A stretch of DNA of 6,526 bases, taken from NCBI GenBank assembly GCA_937911855.1, contig CALDPK010000276.1, positions 1 through 6,526 of the forward strand, read 5' to 3'. This DNA comes from an uncultured Trueperaceae bacterium. GTDB taxonomy: Bacteria > Deinococcota > Deinococci > Deinococcales > Trueperaceae. Positions 1 through 5,406 of this stretch are shown here, one piece after another (positions within the stretch are counted from its first letter, which is position 1; every line of letters begins with the position of its first letter). Below the pieces are notes generated by a model that saw nothing but the letters and a program-made list of their open reading frames with translations, ran no database searches and was not told the DNA's origin. A program made the position numbers and the translations under genes.

Positions 1-1
1 G

Positions 2-343
2 TGCTCGGGCGCGCCCACCACCTGGCGGAGGGAGTCGAGCGAGACCACGGGACGGGCCACCGCGCCGGTGCGCACCTTCCACTCGAGCACCCGGCGCGCC
101 GAGCGCGCGATGCGCTCCAGCGAGCTGGAGTGGACGATCGTCCGACCGGGCTCGCTGACCGACGACCCCGGCACCGGCCGGGTGTCGCTGTCGACCGAGC
201 TCGGTGGGCGCGGCCCGATCCCCCGCGACGACGTCGCCGCCGTCCTGGCCGCGTGCCTCGCCACCCCCTCGACGATCGCCGCGACGTTCGAGGTGTTCTC
301 CGGCGACACCCCGATCGCCGAGGCCCTCGCCGCCCTCACCTGA
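2..343 (+). CDS. NAD(P)H-binding SDR-like protein (atypical SDR), 3' part only
   Basis: This is the C-terminal part of a small Rossmann-fold NAD(P)H-binding protein of the atypical short-chain dehydrogenase type (YwnB/YhfK-like NAD(P)-binding family). The frame is open from base 2 and stops at TGA 341-343, giving about 114 visible residues of a family usually near 210. The family signature is the stretch EWTIVRPG followed by a glycine-containing loop (nt 128-180), then DDVAAVLAACL and a final sGDTPIxEAL segment. The nucleotide-binding N-terminal glycine motif lies outside the window. The first 25 or so residues (before nt 75) match the family poorly, so a frame error or further join there is possible. 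A GTG at 68 is an internal codon, not a convincing start. The stop lies 16 bp from the stop of the converging polA. Substrate unknown. Confidence 0.75.
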   Translation, partial: CSGAPTTWRRESSETTGRATAPVRTFHSSTRRAERAMRSSELEWTIVRPGSLTDDPGTGRVSLSTELGGRGPIPRDDVAAVLAACLATPSTIAATFEVFSGDTPIAEALAALT

Positions 344-359
344 GCGGCGGGGCGAGCGG

Positions 360-550
360 TCAGCCCTTGGCGTCGGCCCAGGTGGCGCCGAACGACAGGT
401 TGACCTCGAGCGGGACGCTGAGCTCGACCGCGCCCGACATGGCGTCCACCACCAGCTCGGCCGCCGCGTCGTGCTCGTCGGGCGGGACGTCGAGCAGCAC
501 CTCGTCGTGCACCTGGAGGATGAGCCGGCTCTCGAGCTCCTCGGTCCGGC
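360..550 (-). CDS. polA: DNA polymerase I, C-terminal end only
   Basis: The reverse strand encodes the last 60 or so residues of family A DNA polymerase I, which fills gaps and removes primers during replication and repair. Reading from about 550 down to the TGA at 360-362, the protein contains SRLILQVHDEV. This includes motif C of the palm domain (QVHDE, nt 501-515), whose aspartate binds catalytic metal. The family-typical ending follows: ELSVPLEV, then FGATWADAKG and stop. Intact PolA is about 850-950 residues, so only the tip of the polymerase domain is present. The match stops abruptly about ten residues before SRLIL, and upstream of nt 550 on this strand the sequence belongs to a different gene (PBP4, opposite strand). 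The very high GC and third-position G/C fit an actinobacterium (inference). Identification is firm; the truncation is at a join, not at the window edge. Confidence 0.9.
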
Positions 551-556
551 CTGGAC
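540..556. other. Join 1: polA fragment meets PBP4 fragment
   Basis: The PolA reading on the minus strand loses family similarity at about 548-551. The PBP4 reading on the plus strand gains it at about 543-552 (GPAWTFPTEV). Composition changes at the same place, from almost all G/C third positions to mixed usage. No inverted repeat, target duplication or mobile gene is visible. The exact base cannot be fixed because a few bases could belong to either side. Confidence 0.75.
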
Positions 557-1300
557 CTTTCCTACCGAGGTGTTGGGGAAGTTGAGCGGGACGGGAGAGG
601 TCTCTCCGCTGATACTTCGGGGAGGTGGAGCGCCTGATCTGACTGACGCTGACCTGTGGCGTTTGGTGCAGGGGTTGCGCGGGCTAGGTGTGTCACGAGT
701 CGGAGACATCGTGGTGGATCTCTCTCGATTTGCGGAACAGTACGTCCCGCCCGCCTATGAGCAGCAGCCGGAAGAGTGGGCGCCTTTCCGGGCGAATATC
801 AGTGCCCTGGCGGTGAATGAGAATGCGCTGGCGCTCAATGTCATGCCCACCAGCGAGGGACAAGCCGCGCGCGTTTGGTATTCGCCCCAAGGAGTGATCG
901 AGCCGCGAGGTCAGGTGATGACTGCCAAGAAGGGCACGGGCGACCGCGTCACCTGGACGCTCGATCCGAGCCTGGACAAATCGTTCCCTCTATCGGTGGT
1001 CGGTGGCCGCCTGGCAGTAGAGTTGGGGCGGAGGCGCTACGCGCGCCGACTCGAAGACCCGCGCCGCGCGGGGGGACTGGTGTTCCGCTCACTCCTTTTG
1101 GACGCGGGAGTCGAGGTGACTGGCGAGGTACGCCTGGACCCGGCTCAGAATCAACCACGGCTGGCACTATGGAACTCCGCGCCCCTAGCCGAGTTAGTGC
1201 GCGCGCTGGGCAAAGACAGTAACAACTTTTACGCTGAGATGCTGCTGGTGGCCCTGTCTGCGGCGCATGAGCCCTCAGCGCAAGGGCCCTGGTCCTCACA
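549..1300 (+). CDS. dacB: PBP4-type D-alanyl-D-alanine carboxypeptidase/endopeptidase, internal fragment
   Basis: This is the middle of a class C low-molecular-weight penicillin-binding protein (peptidase family S13), a periplasmic enzyme that trims or cleaves peptidoglycan peptides. The reading has the family's LILRGGGAPDLT segment (about nt 618-653), then LRGLGVSRVGDIVVDLSRF (about nt 675-731), a region with NENALALNV, and the second active-site motif SNN at nt 1218-1226 within KDSNNFYAEMLL. The first motif SxxK with the signal peptide, and the final KTG motif, are both missing. About 250 residues are present of a family usually 420-500 long. The same frame is open upstream to 204 and downstream to 1376, but those flanks are antisense polA and the LivG tail. 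Codon use is less G/C-biased than in the segments on both sides. As it stands the gene cannot make an active enzyme. Confidence 0.8.
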
Positions 1301-1330
1301 TCGGGGCGCCGAAGTCATCAAGGCCTACCT
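1280..1330. other. Join 2: PBP4 fragment meets livG tail
   Basis: PBP4 similarity is good to about nt 1255-1280 (SNNFYAEMLLVALSAA). The end of a LivG protein is recognisable from about nt 1309 (EVIKAYLGD). The residues between (about nt 1276-1308) fit neither family well, and a PBP4-like alignment can be stretched into the AYL region, so the join is placed only within this interval. The two parts happen to share a reading frame, producing a continuous but chimeric open frame. Confidence 0.65.
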
Positions 1331-1376
1331 GGGTGACGCCAGGCTCGCCCAGGAAGTCATGGGAGCGCCCGCATGA
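1306..1376 (+). CDS. livG: High-affinity branched-chain amino acid ABC transporter ATPase LivG, C-terminal tail only
   Basis: About 22 residues before the TGA at 1374-1376 read as the end of LivG. The diagnostic piece is EVIKAYLGD, since LivG proteins commonly end in a VIxAYLG segment, followed here by a short tail ending in MGAPA. LivG is one of the two cytoplasmic ATPases of the LivFGHM importer for leucine, isoleucine and valine. Its stop overlaps the livF start as ATGA (1373-1376), the usual livG-livF arrangement with translational coupling, which supports the call strongly. Walker A, signature and Walker B motifs are absent because the gene is cut at join 2. The alternative is that these residues belong to the PBP4 frame upstream. 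The overlap with livF makes that less likely. Confidence 0.65.
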
Positions 1377-2158
1377 ACGGCCAGCCTCCCCTGCTCGAAC
1401 TCCGCAACCTCGAAAGCGGCTACTTCAAACAGCTGCTCGTCCTGAAAGGCATCTCCCTGAAAGTTCACGCCGGCCAGGTGGTCACGGTACTCGGCTCCAA
1501 CGGAGCCGGCAAAAGCACGCTTCTCAAGAGCATCATGGCGCTCATCGACGATGAACCCCGCAAGGGCGAAGTGCTCGTGAACGGCCGCAACCTGACCAGG
1601 CGCAACACCGAAGTCATCGCCCGCGCCGGAATCGCCTACGTCGTCGAGGGCCGGGGCATGTTCCCGGAACTGACGGTGGCCGAGAACCTGCGCCTTGGTG
1701 CCTGGCACCGCAAGGACCGTCAGGGCATCCAGGAGGACCTGGACCAGGTGTACAGCGTGTTCCCGCGCCTGGCTGAACGGCCGCAGCAGCGTTCAGGCAC
1801 GATGTCAGGCGGTGAGCAGCAGATGCTGGCAATCGCCCGGGCGATCATGAGCCGACCGAAACTGATCATGCTGGATGAACCCAGCCTCGGCCTGGCACCC
1901 CTGCTTGTCGCCGAGATATTCGGCGTAATCCGCGACATCAACCGCCAGGGTACCGGCATCCTGCTGGTCGAGCAGAACGCCACCCAGGCGCTCGCCATCG
2001 CCGACTACGGCTACGTGCTCGAGGGCGGCAGGTTGGTGCTGGAAGGGGACGCTGCGACGCTCGGCAGCAACGCGAACGTCCAGGAACTGTACCTGGGTGT
2101 CACCGCCACGGAAGGCACGCGACTGCACGTGCGGGGCCGCCGGCGCCGCTGGAACTGA
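1373..2158 (+). CDS. livF: Branched-chain amino acid ABC transporter ATPase LivF
   Basis: This is one of the paired cytoplasmic ATPases that power uptake of branched-chain (or related) amino acids through LivHM-type permeases. In 261 residues it shows Walker A GSNGAGKST (41-49), the LivF-type loop VEGRGMFPELTVAENL (91-106), the ABC signature MSGGEQQ (144-150), Walker B LIMLDEP (164-170), the D-loop SLGLAP (171-176), and VEQN (199-202) where many ABC ATPases carry the H-loop histidine. These features separate LivF from LivG. The ATG start is supported by GGGAG at 1361-1365, 7 nt upstream, and by overlap with the livG stop. The usual LivF ends soon after the ELYLG segment. Here about 19 more residues follow, ending in an Arg-rich RGRRRRW tail, an extension type I recall from some LivF relatives. 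Permease and binding-protein genes are not in the window, so the substrate is inferred from family. Confidence 0.93.
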   Translation: MNGQPPLLELRNLESGYFKQLLVLKGISLKVHAGQVVTVLGSNGAGKSTLLKSIMALIDDEPRKGEVLVNGRNLTRRNTEVIARAGIAYVVEGRGMFPELTVAENLRLGAWHRKDRQGIQEDLDQVYSVFPRLAERPQQRSGTMSGGEQQMLAIARAIMSRPKLIMLDEPSLGLAPLLVAEIFGVIRDINRQGTGILLVEQNATQALAIADYGYVLEGGRLVLEGDAATLGSNANVQELYLGVTATEGTRLHVRGRRRRWN

Positions 2159-2164
2159 AAACCG

Positions 2165-2863
2165 CTACTCGCTTAAGGGTTCCTGGTACGCCCACAGCCA
2201 CTCGCGGGGTGTGACGCCAGCCTCGTTGATCTTTGCGGCCACGTCCCTGCCCACGTAGCGGTAATGCCAGGGCTCGTAGATGTAGCAGGTCACGTCACGT
2301 TTGCCTTCGGGATAGCTCACCACGAAGCCGTAACGCCACGCGTTCGCAAGCATCCAGGCTCCCGCTGCGGTCTGCCCCCAGTCCTCCAGGTCCCATGGCG
2401 CGGCGCCACCAGCGCTCCTGAAGTCCAGGGCGGTGCCCAGCTGATGTTCAGAGTGTCCCGGCCGGGCACTGGACGCCAAGGCGGCTTCACGGCCATCCTG
2501 CGCCACCCAGAAGGCAAACGTCTGCTCCTGGTACGAATAGGAACGGTACGCGCTCTGCACTTCGATGGGATTGCCGGCTGCTTCTGCAGCTTCGCGCAGT
2601 TCACGCAGGTCGGCGATCACGACCTCGCGTATCAGCCGACCATCGTCGAAGCCGGCTTCGGTGAGCGGCACCAGGTCATGTGGTTCGTAATCAGCCGGCA
2701 GGCGGAACACGGTGTCCACCAACGTGAAAGGCCAGTCGGCGTAGTCAGACAGCACGGCGGGTTCGTCAAGGTACTCGCAGACCGGCACGGCGAAGGCGGC
2801 TGAAAAGCCGGCCAGCACGGCAGCTGCTGTCATTCGGAGAGTTTTCAGGGTTCGTTCAAACAC
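2165..2863 (-). CDS. Exported VanY-like M15 D-alanyl-D-alanine carboxypeptidase
   Basis: This is a zinc D,D-carboxypeptidase of family M15B, expected to act outside the membrane, removing the terminal D-Ala from peptidoglycan stem peptides. From the GTG at 2861-2863 it has 232 residues. The N-terminus is a signal peptide: basic residues R4, K7, R10, a hydrophobic stretch 11-25, and a likely signal peptidase I site after AFA (23-25). The cysteine at 29 is not in a good lipobox. Catalytic features follow: YRS (106-108), SEHQLGTALD (138-147) giving zinc ligands H140 and D147, and EPWH (197-200) giving E197 and the third ligand H200. GTG was chosen over the ATG at 2833 because it supplies the positively charged n-region. 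The open frame runs on to 3817, but that extension is antisense to the oxidoreductase gene. The stop lies 6 bp from the livF stop. No van regulatory genes are visible, so this is probably housekeeping wall remodelling. Confidence 0.92.
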   Translation of the reverse strand: MFERTLKTLRMTAAAVLAGFSAAFAVPVCEYLDEPAVLSDYADWPFTLVDTVFRLPADYEPHDLVPLTEAGFDDGRLIREVVIADLRELREAAEAAGNPIEVQSAYRSYSYQEQTFAFWVAQDGREAALASSARPGHSEHQLGTALDFRSAGGAAPWDLEDWGQTAAGAWMLANAWRYGFVVSYPEGKRDVTCYIYEPWHYRYVGRDVAAKINEAGVTPREWLWAYQEPLSE

Positions 2864-2872
2864 AGCTCCCCG

Positions 2873-2878
2873 AGTATA
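2873..2878 (-). promoter_or_regulatory. Possible -10 element of the M15 peptidase gene
   Basis: Read on the minus strand this is TATACT, a five-of-six match to TATAAT. It ends 9 nt before the GTG at 2863, so transcription would begin only 2-4 nt before the start codon. No good -35 is visible at the usual spacing. GGGGAG lies only 2 nt before the GTG, too close for a normal ribosome binding site. Confidence 0.4.
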
Positions 2879-2931
2879 GCCGCGGTCCGCTGCGGCTGGC
2901 CCCGTGGAACAGTCTGTCCGGCAGCGGGCGG

Positions 2932-2937
2932 TACAAT
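2932..2937 (+). promoter_or_regulatory. Possible -10 element of the Gfo/Idh gene
   Basis: TACAAT is a five-of-six match to the TATAAT consensus and lies 58 nt before the preferred GTG start. A start of transcription near 2944 would give a leader of about 50 nt containing the 16-bp palindrome. No convincing -35 hexamer is seen 16-18 bp upstream. Confidence 0.4.
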
Positions 2938-2954
2938 TGCAGGAACAGTGGCCC

Positions 2955-2970
2955 CCACCAGCGCTGGTGG
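2955..2970. promoter_or_regulatory. Perfect 16-bp palindrome, candidate operator
   Basis: CCACCAGCGCTGGTGG is a perfect inverted repeat with no spacer. It lies between the candidate -10 at 2932-2937 and the GTG at 2996, in the divergent region between the M15 peptidase and the oxidoreductase. Dyads of this size just downstream of a promoter are typical repressor sites. It could also fold as a 6-bp stem with a GCGC loop in the mRNA. The cognate regulator is not in the window. Confidence 0.5.
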
Positions 2971-2981
2971 CAGGGAGTTTC

Positions 2982-2987
2982 GGAAGG
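2982..2987 (+). promoter_or_regulatory. Ribosome binding site deciding the Gfo/Idh start
   Basis: GGAAGG lies 8 nt upstream of the GTG at 2996-2998, with a further AGGGAG at 2972-2977. The longer in-frame start at GTG 2948 has no such site and would translate across the palindrome, so 2996 is preferred. Confidence 0.6.
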
Positions 2988-2995
2988 TTGCTCAA

Positions 2996-4078
2996 GTGGA
3001 CAAAGTATTCGGAGTCGGAATGATCGGTGTGGGCGGCATAAGCCGTGCCCACATGCCCGGGTGGATAGCTTCCCCCTACGCGGAAGTCGTCGCCGGTTCG
3101 GATGTGAGCGAAGAGAACTTGGCCGTCTGGGGACGCGAGTTCGGCGTCACGAAGCTGAGCAGCGACCCCGCTGACATCATCAACGACCCGGCCATCGACA
3201 TCATCGACATCTGTACCCCCAACATGTTCCACGCCGACCTTGCAATCGCCGCCCTTGAGGCCGGCAAGCATGTGCTGTGCGAGAAGCCGCTTGCCGTGAC
3301 ACCCGAGGAGATCAGGCGCATCATCGACGCCCGCAACCGCAGCGGCAAGCAGATCATGACCGCGCAGCATCAGCGTTTCGTGGGTGTGTCCCAGGCGCTG
3401 AAGCGGGAGATCGACGCCGGCGCGCTCGGTGAGGTGTATCACGCGCGTGGCTGGATGCTCAGGCGCTCTGCGTATATCCCGACGCCCACGTTCGTGTACC
3501 GCACCAATGCAGGTGGCGGAGCGACCATCGACATCGGAGTTCACATCCTGGACCTGCTCCTGTGGATGATGGGTAACCCGCGGCCGATCTCGGTGAGCGG
3601 CGTGGCCCGCACCGAACTGAGCACCCGCGAAGGGGCATTCAGCGTCTGGCACCCGGCTGCCATGCCGCGCGACATGGACGTCGAAGAGTTCGCTGCCGCG
3701 TTCGTTCGATTCGACAACGGCGCCACGCTCATGCTGGAAGTCAGCTGGGCGCTGCATCACGAGACGCCCGTCGAGGACATGCAGATGTGGCTGTACGGCC
3801 GCGAAGGCGGCGCCCACTGGCCCTCAGCCAAACTGCTGAGTACCGGTTACAACACCAGGCAGCTGTACACCAACCAGCTTGAGGTCACCGGTGACCTGAT
3901 GCCGCCTCACGCCCTTGAGTGCATGGCGTTCGCCGAAGCCCTTGCCGACGGCAGGCCCTCACCGGTGCCACCTGAGCAGTCACTGCAGGTTACCGAGATC
4001 CTGGACGCGATCTACCGCAGCCAGGCCACCGGCCGCGAGATCAGGCTGGACGAGGAAGCTGCGCTTCGCGCCGACTGA
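2996..4078 (+). CDS. Gfo/Idh/MocA-family NAD(P)-dependent oxidoreductase
   Basis: This is a cytoplasmic dehydrogenase of the glucose-fructose oxidoreductase/inositol dehydrogenase family, which oxidises or reduces sugars, polyols and related compounds with NAD(P). The 360-residue protein has the N-terminal Rossmann glycine motif GVGGISRAH (11-19). The family lysine follows in CEKPLA (95-100), which is the EKP motif with K97. The C-terminal domain has the D-x-G-x-H-x-x-D pattern IDIGVHILD (178-186), supplying the usual catalytic histidine H183. Length is normal for the family. The GTG start at 2996 is favoured by its ribosome binding site. The gene is divergent from the M15 peptidase. The 16-bp palindrome in its leader suggests repressor control, as is common for sugar-catabolic genes. 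No transporter or kinase of a sugar pathway lies beside it, so the substrate cannot be named. Confidence 0.92.
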   Translation: MDKVFGVGMIGVGGISRAHMPGWIASPYAEVVAGSDVSEENLAVWGREFGVTKLSSDPADIINDPAIDIIDICTPNMFHADLAIAALEAGKHVLCEKPLAVTPEEIRRIIDARNRSGKQIMTAQHQRFVGVSQALKREIDAGALGEVYHARGWMLRRSAYIPTPTFVYRTNAGGGATIDIGVHILDLLLWMMGNPRPISVSGVARTELSTREGAFSVWHPAAMPRDMDVEEFAAAFVRFDNGATLMLEVSWALHHETPVEDMQMWLYGREGGAHWPSAKLLSTGYNTRQLYTNQLEVTGDLMPPHALECMAFAEALADGRPSPVPPEQSLQVTEILDAIYRSQATGREIRLDEEAALRAD

Positions 4079-4282
4079 GGCCTCTCCCCTGCCCCGGTGG
4101 CTTACAGATTGTTTCTGCTCTGTCAACTTAGGAGCCTGTTGCATTAAATATGCAGGGGGCGGTCGTTGTACTCTGCGAATTCTAATCGTGTTACATGATG
4201 CTTTACCATACTCGCGTAATGCATTAGATTGGATGCACAGATGGATGGACCTACGCCAATTAAGCCGTCTGAGGAGGTACCT
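4079..4282. other. AT-rich intergenic region with two TGCAT dyads
   Basis: About 200 bp without a supported gene, clearly richer in A/T than its neighbours. It contains an inverted repeat TGCAT-TAAAT-ATGCA at 4140-4154 and a related dyad TGCAT...ATGCA at 4220-4236, both beginning TGCATTA. A weak -10-like CATACT lies at 4207-4212, with no convincing -35. No clear intrinsic terminator is seen after the oxidoreductase stop. An in-frame ATG at 4229 could extend the next gene but has no ribosome binding site. Confidence 0.5.
4272..4277 (+). promoter_or_regulatory. Strong ribosome binding site for the DUF7662-like gene
   Basis: AGGAGG is a full Shine-Dalgarno core 5 nt before the ATG at 4283-4285. 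It fixes this start over the in-frame ATG at 4229. Confidence 0.75.
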
Positions 4283-4681
4283 ATGCCAAATATTGACGTA
4301 ACCGTTCCCGTTCCGGAGGAACGATTGGCTGATTTCTACAGCCTGTTTGGAAGCTGGCTTTCGGGTGAGGAGAAGCCGATGGTCGGCGGCCGCGGCAAAC
4401 CTGCCCGGGGCGACACGGTATCCCGCCGCAGCCGGTACGCACCGCTTTACACGTACCTGACTGAAGAAGTTGAAGAAGACGTGGATCAGGTTGACCTGGA
4501 ATTCGAGCAGATCGAGCGCGTCATCGCGGCGGAACTGCCCCGCTCCGCTTACCAGCATCGCGCCTGGTGGGCAAACACGCCCAGTCACGCTCAGGCTAAC
4601 GCCTGGGTGTCAGCGGGCTGGCGCGTGGACCGGGTTGATTTCGACAACGATACCGTTTCGCTCACCCGCAACCGCCGCTGA
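4283..4681 (+). CDS. Small protein with a DUF7662-like C-terminal domain, function unknown
   Basis: A 132-residue soluble protein with no signal peptide or membrane segment. Residues 52-130 show the pattern I associate with the DUF7662 family of uncharacterised proteins: YxPLxxYL (52-59), FEQIE (74-78), LPRSAY (85-90), HRAWWAN (92-98), AW (107-108), AGW (111-113), and a final V-x-LTR strand. The family name is from memory and needs a profile search. The first 26 residues read as one beta strand (IDVTVPV) then an amphipathic helix (PEERLADFYSLFGSWL), resembling half of a ribbon-helix-helix, with a Gly/Pro/Arg-rich linker at 29-51. The start has a strong AGGAGG. The gene stands alone between an AT-rich leader and an intrinsic terminator, so it is probably a single-gene transcript. 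The AT-rich leader may point to transfer. No function is assigned. Confidence 0.8.
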   Translation: MPNIDVTVPVPEERLADFYSLFGSWLSGEEKPMVGGRGKPARGDTVSRRSRYAPLYTYLTEEVEEDVDQVDLEFEQIERVIAAELPRSAYQHRAWWANTPSHAQANAWVSAGWRVDRVDFDNDTVSLTRNRR

Positions 4682-4713
4682 GCATACGTATCCGAACGAT
4701 ATAGTGCGCAATC

Positions 4714-4746
4714 GGGCCGCAACTTCAAGGTTGCGGCCCTTTCTTT
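4714..4746 (+). terminator. Intrinsic terminator after the DUF7662-like gene
   Basis: A perfect 10-bp GC-rich stem, GGGCCGCAAC (4714-4723) with GTTGCGGCCC (4730-4739), encloses a 6-nt loop and is followed by the T-tract TTTCTTT (4740-4746). It starts 32 nt after the stop codon at 4681 and separates this gene from the exonuclease gene downstream. Confidence 0.9.
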
Positions 4747-4790
4747 GACCTGACCCCGGTGAACAGGGCAAACTGGGTGCTGATGATTGA

Positions 4791-4815
4791 GCGAAAGTTG
4801 ATGCAGCGAAGTTGA
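4791..4815 (+). repeat. Short tandem direct repeat GCGAA(A)GTTGA
   Basis: GCGAAAGTTGA (4791-4801) and GCGAAGTTGA (4806-4815) are near-identical copies with a 15-bp start-to-start distance, in the leader of the exonuclease gene. The second copy ends in TTGACA (4812-4817), a perfect -35 hexamer, but no good -10 follows at 16-18 bp. It could be a regulator-binding pair or chance. Confidence 0.35.
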
Positions 4816-4856
4816 CACGGGTTTTCCAGAACGGACAGGGGAAGATCAGGCGGCTC

Positions 4857-5387
4857 ATGCTTGACCCCACGGCGGTGATCCTGGATACGGAGACCACCGG
4901 CACCAGGCAGGCTGAAGTAATCGAACTGTCGATAATCAATCTGCAGGGTGAAGTGCTGTTCGATCAGCTGATCCGGCCGCGCCGGATGGAGATGAACAGG
5001 CACGCGCAGAAGGTGCACGGGATAAGCCTCGCTGAGCTCGAGGACAAGCCGTCGCTGCCTGAGGTGATGGCGGAACTCTCCCCCATCCTGGAGCGGTCAC
5101 TGGTCCTGGCCTGGAACGCGCTGTTCGACAAACTGATGATCCAGCGCAGCCGCATGATCTGGGACCTGCCGCCGGGAGACTTCCGGACCATGTGCGCCAT
5201 GCGGCTTTACGCCAGTCTGTACGGCAAGCGCACTTTCGGCCTGCACCGGGCGGTGGAAGGTGAAGGGCTCACCCATCTGCTGCAGCGGCACTCGAGTCAC
5301 CGCGCCCTGGGTGACGTGAACCTCGTGCTGGAGCTGCTCCGTGCCGCCTGTCAGGCGCATGCTCCGGCTGCAGCGGTTCTGCCATAA
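4857..5387 (+). CDS. DnaQ-like DEDDh 3'-5' exonuclease
   Basis: A stand-alone exonuclease domain of the DnaQ/RNase T superfamily, which removes nucleotides from 3' ends of DNA or RNA using two metal ions. The 176-residue protein shows all three Exo motifs: Exo I LDTETTG (D10, E12), Exo II WNALFDKLMIQ (N87, D91), and Exo III HRALGD (H148, D153), the histidine defining the DEDDh subgroup. The HGIS segment (54-57) and RTMCAMRLY (110-118) are also typical of the epsilon-like branch. The ATG at 4857 is chosen because residues start just before the first strand, with AGG at 4848-4850 upstream. A longer frame from TTG 4812 adds 15 residues of no family character. There is no polymerase, BRCT or helicase domain, so it is not obviously the replicative epsilon subunit. 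It could act in repair or RNA trimming. It is convergent with the next gene, 19 bp between stops. Confidence 0.9.
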   Translation: MLDPTAVILDTETTGTRQAEVIELSIINLQGEVLFDQLIRPRRMEMNRHAQKVHGISLAELEDKPSLPEVMAELSPILERSLVLAWNALFDKLMIQRSRMIWDLPPGDFRTMCAMRLYASLYGKRTFGLHRAVEGEGLTHLLQRHSSHRALGDVNLVLELLRAACQAHAPAAAVLP

Positions 5388-5406
5388 CGTTATTTCCAGT
5401 CAGAAA

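Noticed and set aside
1..585. A 194-residue plus-strand frame starting at GTG 1
   Set aside because: Arg/Pro/Ser-rich shadow of the SDR and polA genes in GC-rich DNA with no family features.
204..1376. A single 390-residue plus-strand protein
   Set aside because: Its first third is antisense to polA, and its last 22 residues read as the LivG tail. Only the middle is PBP4, so it is treated as a chimeric reading frame.
540..1376. A mobile element or phage insertion explaining the PBP4 segment
   Set aside because: No transposase, integrase, terminal inverted repeats or target duplication are visible at either join.
2948..2995. Upstream GTG start for the oxidoreductase at 2948
   Set aside because: It adds 16 residues before the Rossmann motif, has no ribosome binding site and crosses the palindrome; 2996 has GGAAGG at good spacing.
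2864..3817. N-terminal extension of the M15 peptidase frame to 550 residues
   Set aside because: It is antisense to the well-supported Gfo/Idh gene, and a signal peptide begins at the GTG at 2863.
3980..4588. Minus-strand 202-residue frame across the AT-rich gap
   Set aside because: It overlaps two better-supported plus-strand genes and shows no domain, start signal or family pattern.
5383..5392. 10-bp palindrome ATAACGTTAT at the exonuclease stop
   Set aside because: Too short and lacking a GC-rich stem or T-tract to call a terminator; it could arise by chance.
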